A stretch of 61,011 bases of DNA, taken from assembly GCA_031177865.1 (NCBI GenBank), contig JAPSKD010000004.1:1-61011 (forward strand), written 5' to 3'. Origin of the DNA: Bacillus sp. (in: firmicutes) (lineage in GTDB: Bacteria; Bacillota; Bacilli; Bacillales; Cytobacillaceae). A program made the position numbers and the translations under genes. The notes beneath the pieces are model-generated. The model was not told the DNA's origin. It saw only the letters and a program-made list of their open reading frames with translations, and made no database searches. Positions 1 through 10,160 of the stretch are shown in pieces (position 1 is the first letter of the stretch; each line of letters begins with the position of its first letter).

Positions 1-363
<363 letters not shown>

Positions 364-469
364 AGTATTGATTGCTCAATAGTTTGTTACCTTAGAATTA
401 AACGTTGACGCTTGTATTGTGTTCAGTTTTCAAAGAACTTTTTAACCGCCGCTCAAAAGCGACTTTATT

Positions 470-499
470 AATGTATCATGTTTCATCGTATTAAGTCAA
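470..499 (-). promoter_or_regulatory. rRNA operon promoter (minus strand)
   Basis: On the minus strand TTGACT (494-499) is followed after 18 bp by TACATT (470-475), about 110 bp upstream of the 16S 5' end. The leader between them contains TTCTTTGAAAACTGAAC, the sequence commonly found in front of Bacillus 16S genes. The spacing is one base longer than ideal, so the exact -10 is uncertain. Confidence 0.6.
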
Positions 500-888
500 C
501 ACTTTTTTAAAATGTTAATTTCATAGATTGAAGAACATAAAAATTATATTAACATAATTTATTATAGAAATCAAGTTTGCGATATGTCGTTTAAATTATT
601 TTGTATCGAAACGACAAAATTAATATTATCATTTTAATCAACTTCTATCAACAACCAATTTATTACAAATATAACATCATATAATTATACGAATATAACA
701 CCTACAGATATACATATAAATATTTCTCTACTTTATAATCGTCTACAACCATTCTACCTTCTGTACTTATTTCAGATATAGAATCATTATGTCTAATTCC
801 TTTTGGAGATTACCGATATGTATTCCTTTTATATTTTCTTCATGTAATGGGAAATTTAATTTATAGGATTATTAAGGAGGAATATTCA
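500..888. other. AT-rich intergenic region
   Basis: This is a very AT-rich stretch upstream of the rRNA promoter and the DUF3231 gene. I see no convincing ORF, hairpin terminator or repeat in it. It may contain further rRNA promoters or UP-elements, but none could be picked out with confidence. Confidence 0.5.
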
Positions 889-1902
889 ATGGAAATCGAT
901 CATGGTCCCGTAAAACTAACAGCTACAGAATTAGGTTATCTTTGGTCGACCTATCTTGCTGATAGTATGTCAGTTTGCATATTAAAATATTTTCTTATAC
1001 ATATGAAGGATGAGGACATCAAGACACTTACAGAGCATGCTTTGGATTTATCTCAACAACATACAGAGATTATCAGAGGAATCTTTAAAGAAGAAGGAAT
1101 TCAAATCCCACAAGGATTTACAGACCAGGATGTCAATTTAAAGGCAGTACGTTTGTTTTCAGATGTCTTTTATTTGTACTACCTTCACAATATGGGTAAG
1201 GGTGGTTTAGTAACCTATGGTCGCATTTTACAGAATATTTTTCGTAACGATATCAGTTCCTTTTTTTCGAAATGTTTAACGTCGACTATTGAATTGAAAA
1301 ACAACGCAACTCAAATTTTACTTAAAAAAGGCTTAGCTATACGTCCACCTACGATTCCATATCCAACAAAGTCAGAATTTATTCAACAAAAACAATCCTT
1401 CATATTAGAGGGACTTGGAAGAAGAGAAGAACTAACTGGATTGGAAGTAACGAATCTTTATTCAAATGTGATGGCAAATTATTTAGGAGCGAGCTTAGCT
1501 ACTGCATTTGGCCAAGTTGCTAAATCTGATAAAGTCCGCAAATATATCCTAAGGGGTAAAGAAATATCATTGAAACATATTAAGGTAAATGAGAAGTTAC
1601 TTGGAAATGTGTTCACTTCCTACTCCAATGTCATATGAACAAGAAGTATCAGAATCAAGGAAGCACCTTTTTCAGATAAATTAATGTTATTTCATTTTGG
1701 ACTTATGATTTATGCAGGGATAGGTAACTTTGGAGTATCTATTTCTGAAAGCCAAAGAAGTGATTTAGTTACGGATTACACACGATTAACTGCGGAAGTC
1801 CTGAAGTTTTCTGAAGATGAGGTTAATCTCATGATTGCTAACAAATGGTTAGAACAGCCACCATTGACGTCAAATAGAAGAGACCTAGCAAAGAAAAAAT
1901 AG
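889..1902 (+). pseudogene. DUF3231 family protein, frameshifted twice
   Basis: The N-terminal part starts at ATG 889, preceded by AAGGAGG at 874-880, and reads as a DUF3231 protein (function unknown, common in multiple copies in Bacillaceae). Frame 1 ends at TGA 1636-1638. The family sequence continues in the +1 frame over about 1610-1657 (LPTPMSYEQEVSES) and then returns to the original frame (KEAPFSDKLMLFHFGLMI...), ending at 1902 with the usual LEQPP tail. Two compensating indels therefore interrupt an otherwise complete gene of about 335 codons. It is a recent pseudogene or carries sequence errors; neither break lies in a long homopolymer. Confidence 0.8.
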
Positions 1903-1908
1903 ACGAAA

Positions 1909-1959
1909 GGGACAAGTACTGTGTTCCAACTGGGTTAAGAGACCTGTCCCTACGTCCCA
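1909..1959. repeat. GGGACA-type dispersed intergenic repeat
   Basis: This is an imperfect inverted repeat made of GGGACAAGTACTGTGTTCC and GACCTGTCCCTACGTCCC. It is one of about nine related elements in the window, all between genes. It sits between the 3' ends of the DUF3231 gene and the ABC exporter gene and could fold as a terminator-like hairpin. Confidence 0.6.
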
Positions 1960-3693
1960 CTATGTCAACTGCTGTTCTGCAAAACTTCTATAAAGTTCAT
2001 GCTCTTCAATCAATTCCTGATGTGTCCCTTTACCTGTGACTTTTCCTTTTTCAATAAAAATGATTTGATCGGCGTCCACGATGGTTGACAATCGATGAGC
2101 GATCACAAAAGTGGTGCGACCTTCCATGAGTCGTGATAAGGCTTCCTGAACAATACTTTCGGATTGGCTATCGAGGCTAGCCGTTGCCTCGTCCATCATT
2201 AGAATTTTTGGATCCCGTAAAAAGGCTCGAGCAATCGCAATACGCTGCCTTTGACCACCAGATAGTTTAACGCCGCGCTCGCCTACTTCGGTATTTAATC
2301 CATGTGAGAAAGCACGAATGAATTCATCCGCATAAGCCATTTTTGCCACTTCCCATAAGAGATCATCTGATATCTGATCCGCATTTTTCAAACCATAGCA
2401 TAAATTTTCACGAATGGTTCCCGCCATCATCGCACTTTCCTGTGAGACATAACCGATTTGACTTCGCCATGATTCTAGCGATAACTCGTGAATAGGAATG
2501 TCACCTATTCGAATTTCACCAGTTGTTGGCTCATAATATCGTTCCAGCAAGCCAAACATCGTCGTTTTTCCGCCACCACTTGGTCCTGCAAATGCAATCA
2601 TTTGGCCTGGCTTTGCCACAAAGGAAACATCTTGAATAACTGGTTCCTCACCACTATAGGCGAAGGATACATGTTCAACATGTATAGGTAAATTCGAAAT
2701 ATCAAGGTCTTTTCCTTGCTGACCTTCTTCCAATGGAAGGTCAATGATATCAATAATCCGTTCTGTTGCACCTTTTGCTTTTTGCAGTTGCGTAAAAAAC
2801 ATTGCAAATGATGTAATCGGAAAAATAATTTGAAACAGATAAAGTAGGAATGCAACAAGTGATCCTGTTGTCATTGATCCGTTAGCAACACGGATTCCTC
2901 CATATCCAATAATGATTACAATTACAATCATGACGATGGTGTACATAATCGGACCGATTAGCGCGAAAATCTTCGCCTCTCTTAATCCATATGTAAGTAA
3001 GTTTCGAACACCGTTGACTCCTTTTTCCTCTTCAAAGCCTTCAGCTGTTGAAGACTTCATTAATCGAATCTCACTAATCGTTTGTTGTATTTTTCCAGAA
3101 AATGTGGCGGTTTCATCCTGCAAGCCTCGTGAGATTTTCGCCATCTTACTTCCTAGTGGCATCATGATGACCATCGTAAGCGGAACGGAAACGAGCATGA
3201 GCAGTGTCATTTTCCAATCCATAATTAACAAAATGATGATGGCCCCAATGATTGAAATAACACCAGTGATAAATTGTGGGAAATGCTGTGAAATTAAATC
3301 CTTTACTATTCCAGTGTCATTGACAACTCGGCTAACCGATTCCCCACTTTGTTGCTTATCGAAATAGCTGACCGGTAATCGGATGATCTTTTCCCACATT
3401 TTCTCGCGCAGTCGTGCAACAATCCGTTGACCAACTGCAGCAAGCATATAAGTTGATACTCCATCAATCACCGCTTGTAAAAGGAACACGGCTGCAATAA
3501 TCGCTATCAGAGCACCATTAATCGATATCCCGGAAAATCCATCCACCAGCTCTCGCGTTAATAACGGAATCGAAAGCCCCACAAATGTTGTAATAATACT
3601 CCCAACTAAACCAAGCGTCAGCGCTGCCTTCGGAATATTCGTCGACAAAATCAAACGAAAAAACGGTCGTAACCCATTATCCTCTTTCTTCAT
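1960..3693 (-). CDS. ABC exporter, fused membrane and ATPase domains (BmrA-like)
   Basis: A 577-residue half-transporter with six membrane segments (about 1-315) followed by a nucleotide-binding domain (about 335-575). Walker A GPSGGGKTT lies near 369, the signature LSGGQRQ near 476 and Walker B MMDEATASLD near 496, so the ATPase site is complete including the catalytic Glu. Length and architecture match homodimeric multidrug exporters such as BmrA (YvcC) of B. subtilis. The start has AAGGAG eight bases upstream. The substrate is not determined by sequence; drug or lipid export is the family inference. It is transcribed alone. Confidence 0.9.
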   Translation of the reverse strand: MKKEDNGLRPFFRLILSTNIPKAALTLGLVGSIITTFVGLSIPLLTRELVDGFSGISINGALIAIIAAVFLLQAVIDGVSTYMLAAVGQRIVARLREKMWEKIIRLPVSYFDKQQSGESVSRVVNDTGIVKDLISQHFPQFITGVISIIGAIIILLIMDWKMTLLMLVSVPLTMVIMMPLGSKMAKISRGLQDETATFSGKIQQTISEIRLMKSSTAEGFEEEKGVNGVRNLLTYGLREAKIFALIGPIMYTIVMIVIVIIIGYGGIRVANGSMTTGSLVAFLLYLFQIIFPITSFAMFFTQLQKAKGATERIIDIIDLPLEEGQQGKDLDISNLPIHVEHVSFAYSGEEPVIQDVSFVAKPGQMIAFAGPSGGGKTTMFGLLERYYEPTTGEIRIGDIPIHELSLESWRSQIGYVSQESAMMAGTIRENLCYGLKNADQISDDLLWEVAKMAYADEFIRAFSHGLNTEVGERGVKLSGGQRQRIAIARAFLRDPKILMMDEATASLDSQSESIVQEALSRLMEGRTTFVIAHRLSTIVDADQIIFIEKGKVTGKGTHQELIEEHELYRSFAEQQLT

Positions 3694-4072
3694 ACCTATT
3701 TACTCCTTCCTGGAACAATGCACACCCGTCATGAGCAGATAGCTCCTGGCACAGAGGGAGAGGTTCATCGTCCCAATCCCACATTTAATCCAAACATAGC
3801 ACTCCTTTACCTACGAATCAAACGAGATAAAGTTACAATCTCAGGATAGAAATTTTGTGTCGGTTCATTCATTCCATTTCAATTTTAAGAGGGGTGACCT
3901 CTCACCAAGAACATCTGCGCCCTAGCCCTCCCTACTCTGTACTAAACACGGATAAACACCCATTTTTTCTATTATAAACACCTAATTATTACGGCTTCAT
4001 ATTCTAGTTAACATAGGCAATTTTTACAGAGACCTATGATTCTTTGATTTTAAATATGGAGGTTGACAATCG
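3694..4072. other. intergenic region with a degenerate GGGACA-type repeat
   Basis: This 379-bp divergent region lies between the ABC exporter (minus) and the manganese catalase (plus). Around 3735-3780 there is a decayed version of the window's GGGACA repeat (CACAGAGGGAGAGG, CGTCCCAATCCC). The rest is AT-rich toward 4040 and presumably carries both promoters; I could not fix either one. Confidence 0.4.
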
Positions 4073-4930
4073 ATGTTCTATCATATTAAAGAATTACAGT
4101 ACCGAGCAAAACCCGATCGCCCGGATGCGCTTTTTGCAAAACAACTTCAAGAGGTCCTAGGTGGGCAATTTGGCGAAATTTCTGTTGCGCTTCAATACTT
4201 ATTCCAAGGATGGAATGTTCGGGGTGCAGATGGCAAATATAAAGATTTGTTAATGGATACGGGAGCTGAAGAGCTTGCCCACATCGAAATGTTAGCAACA
4301 ATGATTGCTAGGTTACTTGATGGCGCTCCGGTTGGGGACCAGGAAATTGCTGCTCAGGACCCTGTAATTGGTGCAATTCTAGGTGGTATGAACCCACAAC
4401 ATGCAATCGTATCAGGGCTTGGGGCAATGCCGGCTGATAGTGTAGGCAATCGCTGGACAGCTGACTACATTATTGCGAGCGGAAATCTGTTAGCTGACTT
4501 CCGAGCAAATTTGAACGCTGAATCTCAAGGTCGCTTACAGGTAGTGAGATTATATGAATCAACAACTGACCGTGGTGTAAAAGATATGCTTTCATGGTTA
4601 ATTGCAAGAGACACGATGCATCAAAATCAGTGGATAGCAGCTATTTACGAACTTGAATCAAAAGAAAATATTGTTGTGCCTAGTACATTCCCACGCGAGT
4701 TAGAAAAACGTGAAGTTTCTCATGTCCTATTCAATTTCTCTCGTGGAAACGAAAGTGCTACAGGTAGATGGGCAAATGGTCCGAGTATGGATGGCGAAGG
4801 TATATTTAAATATGTAGAAAACCCTCAACCTTTAGCCAAAGCGCCTAAACTGCGGCCTGCACCACAATACATTCACGATACATTACCTGCCGTATTACAC
4901 AACGGCTTAATACCACCAAACATTTGCTAA
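4073..4930 (+). CDS. manganese catalase family protein
   Basis: A 285-residue protein of the dimanganese (non-haem) catalase family, which disproportionates hydrogen peroxide. The ferritin-like ligands are visible: Glu35 in GQFGEIS, and Glu67 and His70 in EELAHIEM. Further ligands are expected around E148 (ANLNAESQGR) and H183 (RDTMHQNQW). The C-terminal third carries the usual family extension. ATG 4073 has GGAGG twelve bases upstream. In Bacillus several such proteins are spore-coat-associated (CotJC, YjqC), so a spore role is possible but not shown here. It is followed by a dispersed repeat and appears monocistronic. Confidence 0.92.
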   Translation: MFYHIKELQYRAKPDRPDALFAKQLQEVLGGQFGEISVALQYLFQGWNVRGADGKYKDLLMDTGAEELAHIEMLATMIARLLDGAPVGDQEIAAQDPVIGAILGGMNPQHAIVSGLGAMPADSVGNRWTADYIIASGNLLADFRANLNAESQGRLQVVRLYESTTDRGVKDMLSWLIARDTMHQNQWIAAIYELESKENIVVPSTFPRELEKREVSHVLFNFSRGNESATGRWANGPSMDGEGIFKYVENPQPLAKAPKLRPAPQYIHDTLPAVLHNGLIPPNIC

Positions 4931-4945
4931 TTTTTTCACAAGTTT

Positions 4946-4996
4946 TCGTGTCCCACAAACTGGGACACGGGACCTGTCCCTGCGTCCCGCACGCGG
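4946..4996. repeat. GGGACA-type dispersed intergenic repeat
   Basis: Nested inverted repeats CGTGTCCC / GGGACACG and GGGAC / GTCCC, running to TGCGTCCCGC. This belongs to the same family as 1909-1959 and lies just after the catalase stop, where it could act as a terminator hairpin. The GC-rich stretch after it, to about 5070, has no recognisable feature. Confidence 0.6.
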
Positions 4997-5161
4997 CCCA
5001 AACCTACGACCCACATGAGCCCCACACTTGTTCCAGCCCAACCACCACGTACAGACGTGCCCCCTTCCATAGCAAGATAATCCATGTAAGTTGATAGGGA
5101 AAGCCATGTTACCTTTGTAAGTTATGCGGTAATCTTACTTTACGACATTTTTTAGAAGGTG

Positions 5162-6958
5162 ATGGATTTGGATGTTAAACCTATTTTTCGTGAGCATTTG
5201 ATTCAAAATAGATGGGGATATATAATAGGTACCATTTTGGTTACGATTTCTCTCATCTTGCAACTTGTTGTTCCGATGTTGCTTGAAGTCTTCACAGATG
5301 GTCTACAAACCTTATCTATAAACAGCGAAGAACTGATCCGGATTGCCTTTTGGATGGTCATAGTAGGAATTGGTGTATTTGCCTTCAGGTCTACAGGCAG
5401 AATCTATATTTTTCGTTTATCAAGAATGTTAGAACGTAATATTCGTGAAAGGTTATTTTCTCATTGGGAGACTCTGCAAACAGAGTATTATCAAAAGCAA
5501 CGGATTGGAAACTTAATGGCACATGCTCTTAATGATGTGAATGTTTTAAGGCAAATTGGAATGCAAGGTGTGTTCCAAACATTAGAAGCCGCCGTACTTA
5601 TTACAGTGACAGTCATTATGATGGCAACGACCATTGATTTGTATTTAACATTGTTAGTCCTTTTACCACTCCCTGGTTTAACTTACTTGGCCTATCGATT
5701 TCGCATAAAAATTAGAATGCACTCAAATCTTGTCCAAGAAGCCATTGGCAACTTAACGAGCCGAGTACAAGAATATTGCTCCGGAATCAGAATCATTAAA
5801 ACGTATGTCCAAGAAAAATCAGAACTAAACAAATTCGAGCAGGACAATCAAACCAATGTAGAGGCAAATCAGCAATTAATTCGTTCAAACTCCCTTTTCA
5901 ACTCACTTAGTCAGGGAATCGTTGGGCTAAGCTACCTTACCTCGATTGTGTTTGGTTCCATTTTAGTTATGCAAAACACCATTTCCCTTGGTGAATTTGT
6001 CGCCTTTAATACGTATTTATCGCTCTTAGTTGGTCCTATTGAAAATTTAGGTAAAGTTATTAATTTACTTCAGCAAGGGTCCGCGGCCGATTTACGCTTA
6101 CGAGATGTACTTTCTACAAAACCTTCTATTAAAGACGAAAAAGGAATTAAAAACATCCCATCTATTCAAGGCGACATTACGATTAAAGGGCTATCTTTTT
6201 CATATCAAAATAAACAAGGTCAAGCACTTTCCTCTATTGATTTACACATACCAAAAGGCACAACCTTAGCTATTGTTGGAAAAATCGGTAGCGGTAAATC
6301 GACCCTTGTTAATCTACTTCTACGAATCTTCAATCCACCTCGAAAAACCATCTATATCGACCATACAGATATTCGGGATATACCGCTCAAAACATTGCGC
6401 CAATCAATTGGGGTTGTTCCACAAGATCATTTTCTTTTTTCCACATCTATTAAAGAAAATATCGGATTTGATCCAAAGGGATATGCCAATCGCCAAGTGG
6501 AACTTGCTGCAAAACAAGCCCATGTTTATCACGATATTAAAGAGTTGCCACAAGGGTTTAAAACGACTTTAGGGGAACGCGGCCTGTCATTATCAGGAGG
6601 TCAACGACAACGGGTTAGCATTGCTCGCGCCTTGGTGAAAGAAGCACCCATCATGATTTTTGATGATAGCTTGTCAGCTGTTGATTCGAAAACAGAAAAA
6701 AATATTTTACAAACACTCAAAACGAAAATGAAAGAGACCACAACAATCCTAATCAGCCACCGTATTTCGACGATTCAGCACGCTGACCAGATTATTGTTC
6801 TTGACCAAGGAAAAATTATTGAGAGAGGGACACATCAGACCCTTTTAAAAAACGATGGGGTGTATAAAAAAATGCATAACCAGCAGTTAACCGGACTAAA
6901 TGTACATCCGGCCTACTCCAATGGGAAACCGATTGCGATTAAGAGGAGGAATCGATGA
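5162..6958 (+). CDS. bmrC: ABC exporter subunit BmrC-like (degenerate ATP site)
   Basis: About 598 residues: membrane domain to about 310, then an ATPase domain with Walker A GKIGSGKST near 373 and the canonical signature LSGGQRQRVSIARAL near 476. Walker B is IMIFDDSLSAVD, so the catalytic Glu is replaced by Asp near 500, as in BmrC (YheI), the non-catalytic half of the BmrC/BmrD multidrug exporter. The start is ambiguous: GTG 5159, ATG 5162 and TTG 5168 are all in frame, and AGAAGGTG overlaps the first two, so TTG 5168 has the best spacing. Its stop overlaps the next start (ATGA). I see no obvious bmrB leader peptide. Confidence 0.85.
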   Translation: MDLDVKPIFREHLIQNRWGYIIGTILVTISLILQLVVPMLLEVFTDGLQTLSINSEELIRIAFWMVIVGIGVFAFRSTGRIYIFRLSRMLERNIRERLFSHWETLQTEYYQKQRIGNLMAHALNDVNVLRQIGMQGVFQTLEAAVLITVTVIMMATTIDLYLTLLVLLPLPGLTYLAYRFRIKIRMHSNLVQEAIGNLTSRVQEYCSGIRIIKTYVQEKSELNKFEQDNQTNVEANQQLIRSNSLFNSLSQGIVGLSYLTSIVFGSILVMQNTISLGEFVAFNTYLSLLVGPIENLGKVINLLQQGSAADLRLRDVLSTKPSIKDEKGIKNIPSIQGDITIKGLSFSYQNKQGQALSSIDLHIPKGTTLAIVGKIGSGKSTLVNLLLRIFNPPRKTIYIDHTDIRDIPLKTLRQSIGVVPQDHFLFSTSIKENIGFDPKGYANRQVELAAKQAHVYHDIKELPQGFKTTLGERGLSLSGGQRQRVSIARALVKEAPIMIFDDSLSAVDSKTEKNILQTLKTKMKETTTILISHRISTIQHADQIIVLDQGKIIERGTHQTLLKNDGVYKKMHNQQLTGLNVHPAYSNGKPIAIKRRNR

Positions 6959-9087
6959 TCGAAAAGAATGAAACAAACCAACTCAAAAAATATAGTGATC
7001 AACAATTATTACGAAACATTCTTGCGTTTGCAAAACCGTATTGGAAGCTCTTTGTATTCTCTCTCCTTTTGACAACCTTGATTGTTATCGCAAGTCTGGC
7101 CCAGCCCTATCTAATTAAAGTCGCGATTGACAATCATATTAATGGAATCTATGCACCCATGGTTTATGTCGACCAATCCGAAAAAGACCAAGCATTACAT
7201 ATACTCGAAGAACAAGGTATAAAAGGGAAAGAAGTTACGACTTTTAAGGGTTATACGTATTTTCGTGTAACAGAATCTAGAGATGAGCTACCTGCTAGTG
7301 TGCAAAAAGCAAGCATTGTTTCAATCGATGGAACACACTACCTCATCCATGGTTGGAATAATGGATTAAAGAATCCAAATAACTATGAGATTATAAACGA
7401 TCGAATTACCATTAACGACAGTGCCTACCCTGTTATTTCATTGCAAGGAGAGGCGGAGCAATTATTTCGCAGCCAGGACTACACAGGAATGATTTGGCTT
7501 GGTGTGCTTTATTTTGTGTTGATTATTGGTTCATCCGTCCTTACGTATTTTCAAAATAACTCCTTACAATTTACAGGTCAATCCGTCATTTACGATATCC
7601 GGCAAACGATTATGAAGCACTTATCTCGTATGCAGGTTTCATTTTATGATAAAAATCCAATTGGTCGACTTGTCACAAGAATTACACATGATGTTGAAGC
7701 ATTGAACCAACTTTATTCTCAAGTCATTGTAAATCTCATACGTGAAATCTTATTGCTACTCGGGATTATCGTAATTATGTTACAAATGAGCGTTAAGCTT
7801 ACATTGATTAGTTTTACAGTGATTCCATTCATCGCCCTACTTACGTTTTATTTTAAAAAGGTTATTCGAAACGCGCAAAGATACGTTCGTTTTGTCTTGA
7901 GTAAATTAAATGCCTATTTAGCTGAAAATTTATCAGGAATGAGTATTATTCAGGTCTTTGTACGTGAAGAAAAGCAATTAGAGCAATTTAATGAATTGAA
8001 TCAAGAACATTATCGGGCCGGGATGCGTCAGACCGTTTTGAATTCGATTTTTAATCCTTCCATTGGCTTCTTTGGTAATATTTCGATGGCATTACTCATT
8101 TGGTATGGAGGCAGAAATGTATTAGACAGTGCCATTACGTTTGGCGTGGTGTATGCGTTCACCCACTATGTACGGCAATTTTTCGAACCATTACGAGGTC
8201 TTGCCGACAGGTTTAATCAAATTCAAGCTGCTCTCGCATCTGCAGAACGGATATTTGATACTTTGGAGACAAAGCCAACGATTGTGAATAAAGCAGACCC
8301 TATTAAGCTCCCAAACAAGGTGAACGGAAAAATTGAGGTTAAGAATGTATGGTTTGCCTATCAGTCAGAAGATTGGGTATTAAAAGATGTCAGTTTCACC
8401 ATCGCCCCTGGAGAAACCATTGGGATTGTGGGCGCAACAGGTGCAGGGAAAAGCTCTATCATACAATTAATCAATCGTTTTTATGATATTCAAAGAGGAA
8501 GTATCACTTTAGATGGAGTATCTATAAAAGATGTTGAGGTAAGTGAGTTAAGAAAGCATGTGGGGATTATCCAACAGGACAGTTTTGTATTTTCAGGAAC
8601 TGTATTTGATAATATTCGCCTAAATAATAAAACAATCGGTGATGATGAAATAAGAAAAGCAGCCAAATCTGTTGGGATTGACCCCTTCTTTAAAAACCTA
8701 CCACAGCAATACGAAACTTTACTTGGAGAACAAGGAACGGTATTATCAACTGGGCAACGACAGCTTCTTTCCTTTTTACGAGCGATGATGGCAAATCCTG
8801 ACGTCTTAATTTTAGATGAAGCCACTGCCAATATTGATACAGAAACTGAAATCGTTGTACAGGATACCCTAAAACGAATTTCGAAAAACCGAACAACGAT
8901 TATCATAGCGCATCGCCTCTCCACCATTCAGCATGCAGATAATATCATTGTGTTAGATAAAGGGAGAATTATAGAAATGGGTACACACGGCCGCCTTCTT
9001 CAACAAAAAGGCGCGTATTATCACTTATGTATGAGCCAAAACAAACAACAAATGACGAAAAAACAAAAAACAAAACTGTATCACTAA
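6955..9087 (+). CDS. bmrD: ABC exporter subunit BmrD-like (catalytic partner)
   Basis: A 710-residue protein that overlaps the bmrC stop by four bases, indicating translational coupling and a heterodimer. The membrane domain is interrupted after the first transmembrane helix by an extracellular insert (about 60-165), typical of BmrD (YheH). Walker A GATGAGKSS lies near 492, and Walker B VLILDEATANID near 619 keeps the catalytic Glu. The signature is LSTGQRQ rather than LSGGQ, which together with the Asp of BmrC makes one degenerate and one consensus ATP site. Preceded by GAGGAGG. Family role: multidrug efflux, often antibiotic-inducible in B. subtilis. Confidence 0.88.
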   Translation: MIEKNETNQLKKYSDQQLLRNILAFAKPYWKLFVFSLLLTTLIVIASLAQPYLIKVAIDNHINGIYAPMVYVDQSEKDQALHILEEQGIKGKEVTTFKGYTYFRVTESRDELPASVQKASIVSIDGTHYLIHGWNNGLKNPNNYEIINDRITINDSAYPVISLQGEAEQLFRSQDYTGMIWLGVLYFVLIIGSSVLTYFQNNSLQFTGQSVIYDIRQTIMKHLSRMQVSFYDKNPIGRLVTRITHDVEALNQLYSQVIVNLIREILLLLGIIVIMLQMSVKLTLISFTVIPFIALLTFYFKKVIRNAQRYVRFVLSKLNAYLAENLSGMSIIQVFVREEKQLEQFNELNQEHYRAGMRQTVLNSIFNPSIGFFGNISMALLIWYGGRNVLDSAITFGVVYAFTHYVRQFFEPLRGLADRFNQIQAALASAERIFDTLETKPTIVNKADPIKLPNKVNGKIEVKNVWFAYQSEDWVLKDVSFTIAPGETIGIVGATGAGKSSIIQLINRFYDIQRGSITLDGVSIKDVEVSELRKHVGIIQQDSFVFSGTVFDNIRLNNKTIGDDEIRKAAKSVGIDPFFKNLPQQYETLLGEQGTVLSTGQRQLLSFLRAMMANPDVLILDEATANIDTETEIVVQDTLKRISKNRTTIIIAHRLSTIQHADNIIVLDKGRIIEMGTHGRLLQQKGAYYHLCMSQNKQQMTKKQKTKLYH

Positions 9088-9093
9088 TAGGTG

Positions 9094-9144
9094 AATGACT
9101 ACCATTATTTCTGTTTTTCATCAGAAATGTGGTAGTCATTTTTT
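9094..9144 (+). terminator. rho-independent terminator after bmrCD
   Basis: AATGACTACCA (9094-9104) pairs with TGGTAGTCATT (9130-9140), with an inner ATTTCTG/CAGAAAT stem, followed by a T run. The 3' end of the converging araC-type gene lies inside it. Confidence 0.85.
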
Positions 9145-9995
9145 GTTGAGCGTATAAATGTCTTGTGGTTATCACTAAATTTAGTCGGTGAAACACCTAC
9201 GTTTCTTTTAAAAATGCGGCTAAAATATAATTCATCCTGATACCCGACACTTTGGCTGATCTCTTTAATTCGAAAATCGGAAATCGCCAATAGTTCTTTT
9301 GCGCGGTCAATCCGAACATGGGTTAAGTAATCGATCGGGCTGTAGCCCACATATTCTTTAAATAGACGTGCATAATGACTCGTACTCAATCCAGCCATCT
9401 TCGCTAAATTCGATAGATTCATATGTTCATGATAATGATTCACAATATAATCGATAGTGGTATCGATGGCCATTGTCGAATTTCCTGTAATCTTTTGCGA
9501 GCGAAAATCCTGAATAATCATCAGCAATATTTCTTGAAAATGCAATTTTCGCTGCATTGCCACTGTTGGTCCTCTGCGTTTTGAAAGTTGATGGATTTGA
9601 TCTAACACATGAATCATATTTCCCGTATTTGTAATTGGAAACACTCCTTGTAAAGGAAAGGATGTTGCTTCGGGACGTTCAAAGTTCCACTGGCCTTTTT
9701 CCTCAAAAGCTACTGCATATGTAAAGCGAACAAAGTAAAATTCAAGTGGGTTTGATGAGGATGTCTTTTTTTCACAGATCATCCCCGGCCTAAAAATAAC
9801 TAGTTTACCAGGTTTCAACTTATACTTTGTACCGTCCATTGTTACTTCGCCACTTCCTTTTGTAATAAACCAAAGGGAATGGTGTGGCTGCTCTCGGAAC
9901 GGCTTATACCAGTCAGGCTTACATCTCTTGTAACCGGACAGTAATAATGAAAAGACAAGCTGATTTAAATGCTTCGCTATTTTCCCCGTATTCAC
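9105..9995 (-). CDS. AraC family transcriptional regulator
   Basis: A 296-residue protein with an N-terminal cupin-like sensing domain (about 25-165, including HHSLWFITKGSGEVTMDG) and a C-terminal pair of AraC helix-turn-helix motifs (about 190-285, with GYQDELYFSRIFKRNVGVSPTKF). Such two-domain regulators usually sense sugars and activate uptake or glycosidase genes, but no such genes are adjacent, so the ligand is unknown. The start is GTG 9995 with GAGGTGG upstream. Its last codons fall inside the terminator hairpin shared with the converging bmrCD operon. Confidence 0.9.
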   Translation of the reverse strand: MNTGKIAKHLNQLVFSLLLSGYKRCKPDWYKPFREQPHHSLWFITKGSGEVTMDGTKYKLKPGKLVIFRPGMICEKKTSSSNPLEFYFVRFTYAVAFEEKGQWNFERPEATSFPLQGVFPITNTGNMIHVLDQIHQLSKRRGPTVAMQRKLHFQEILLMIIQDFRSQKITGNSTMAIDTTIDYIVNHYHEHMNLSNLAKMAGLSTSHYARLFKEYVGYSPIDYLTHVRIDRAKELLAISDFRIKEISQSVGYQDELYFSRIFKRNVGVSPTKFSDNHKTFIRSTKNDYHISDEKQK

Positions 9996-10160
9996 ACAAA
10001 CACCACCTCACAAAAGAATCCCCATATCCTATTCACCAACATTTATAAATATTCTTAATGTGACAGAGATCCCTTATCCTTAATGGCCAACAAACCTCGT
10101 CTTCCTCCGAGACACCATTTCCAATAACCTCCCATATACTGTAGTAAATGGGGTGATAAT

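Noticed and set aside
4907-5107. Minus-strand frame in the GC-rich gap after the catalase gene
   Set aside because: Its sequence (RFGPRAGRRDRSRVPVCG) derives from the GGGACA repeat, with no ribosome site.
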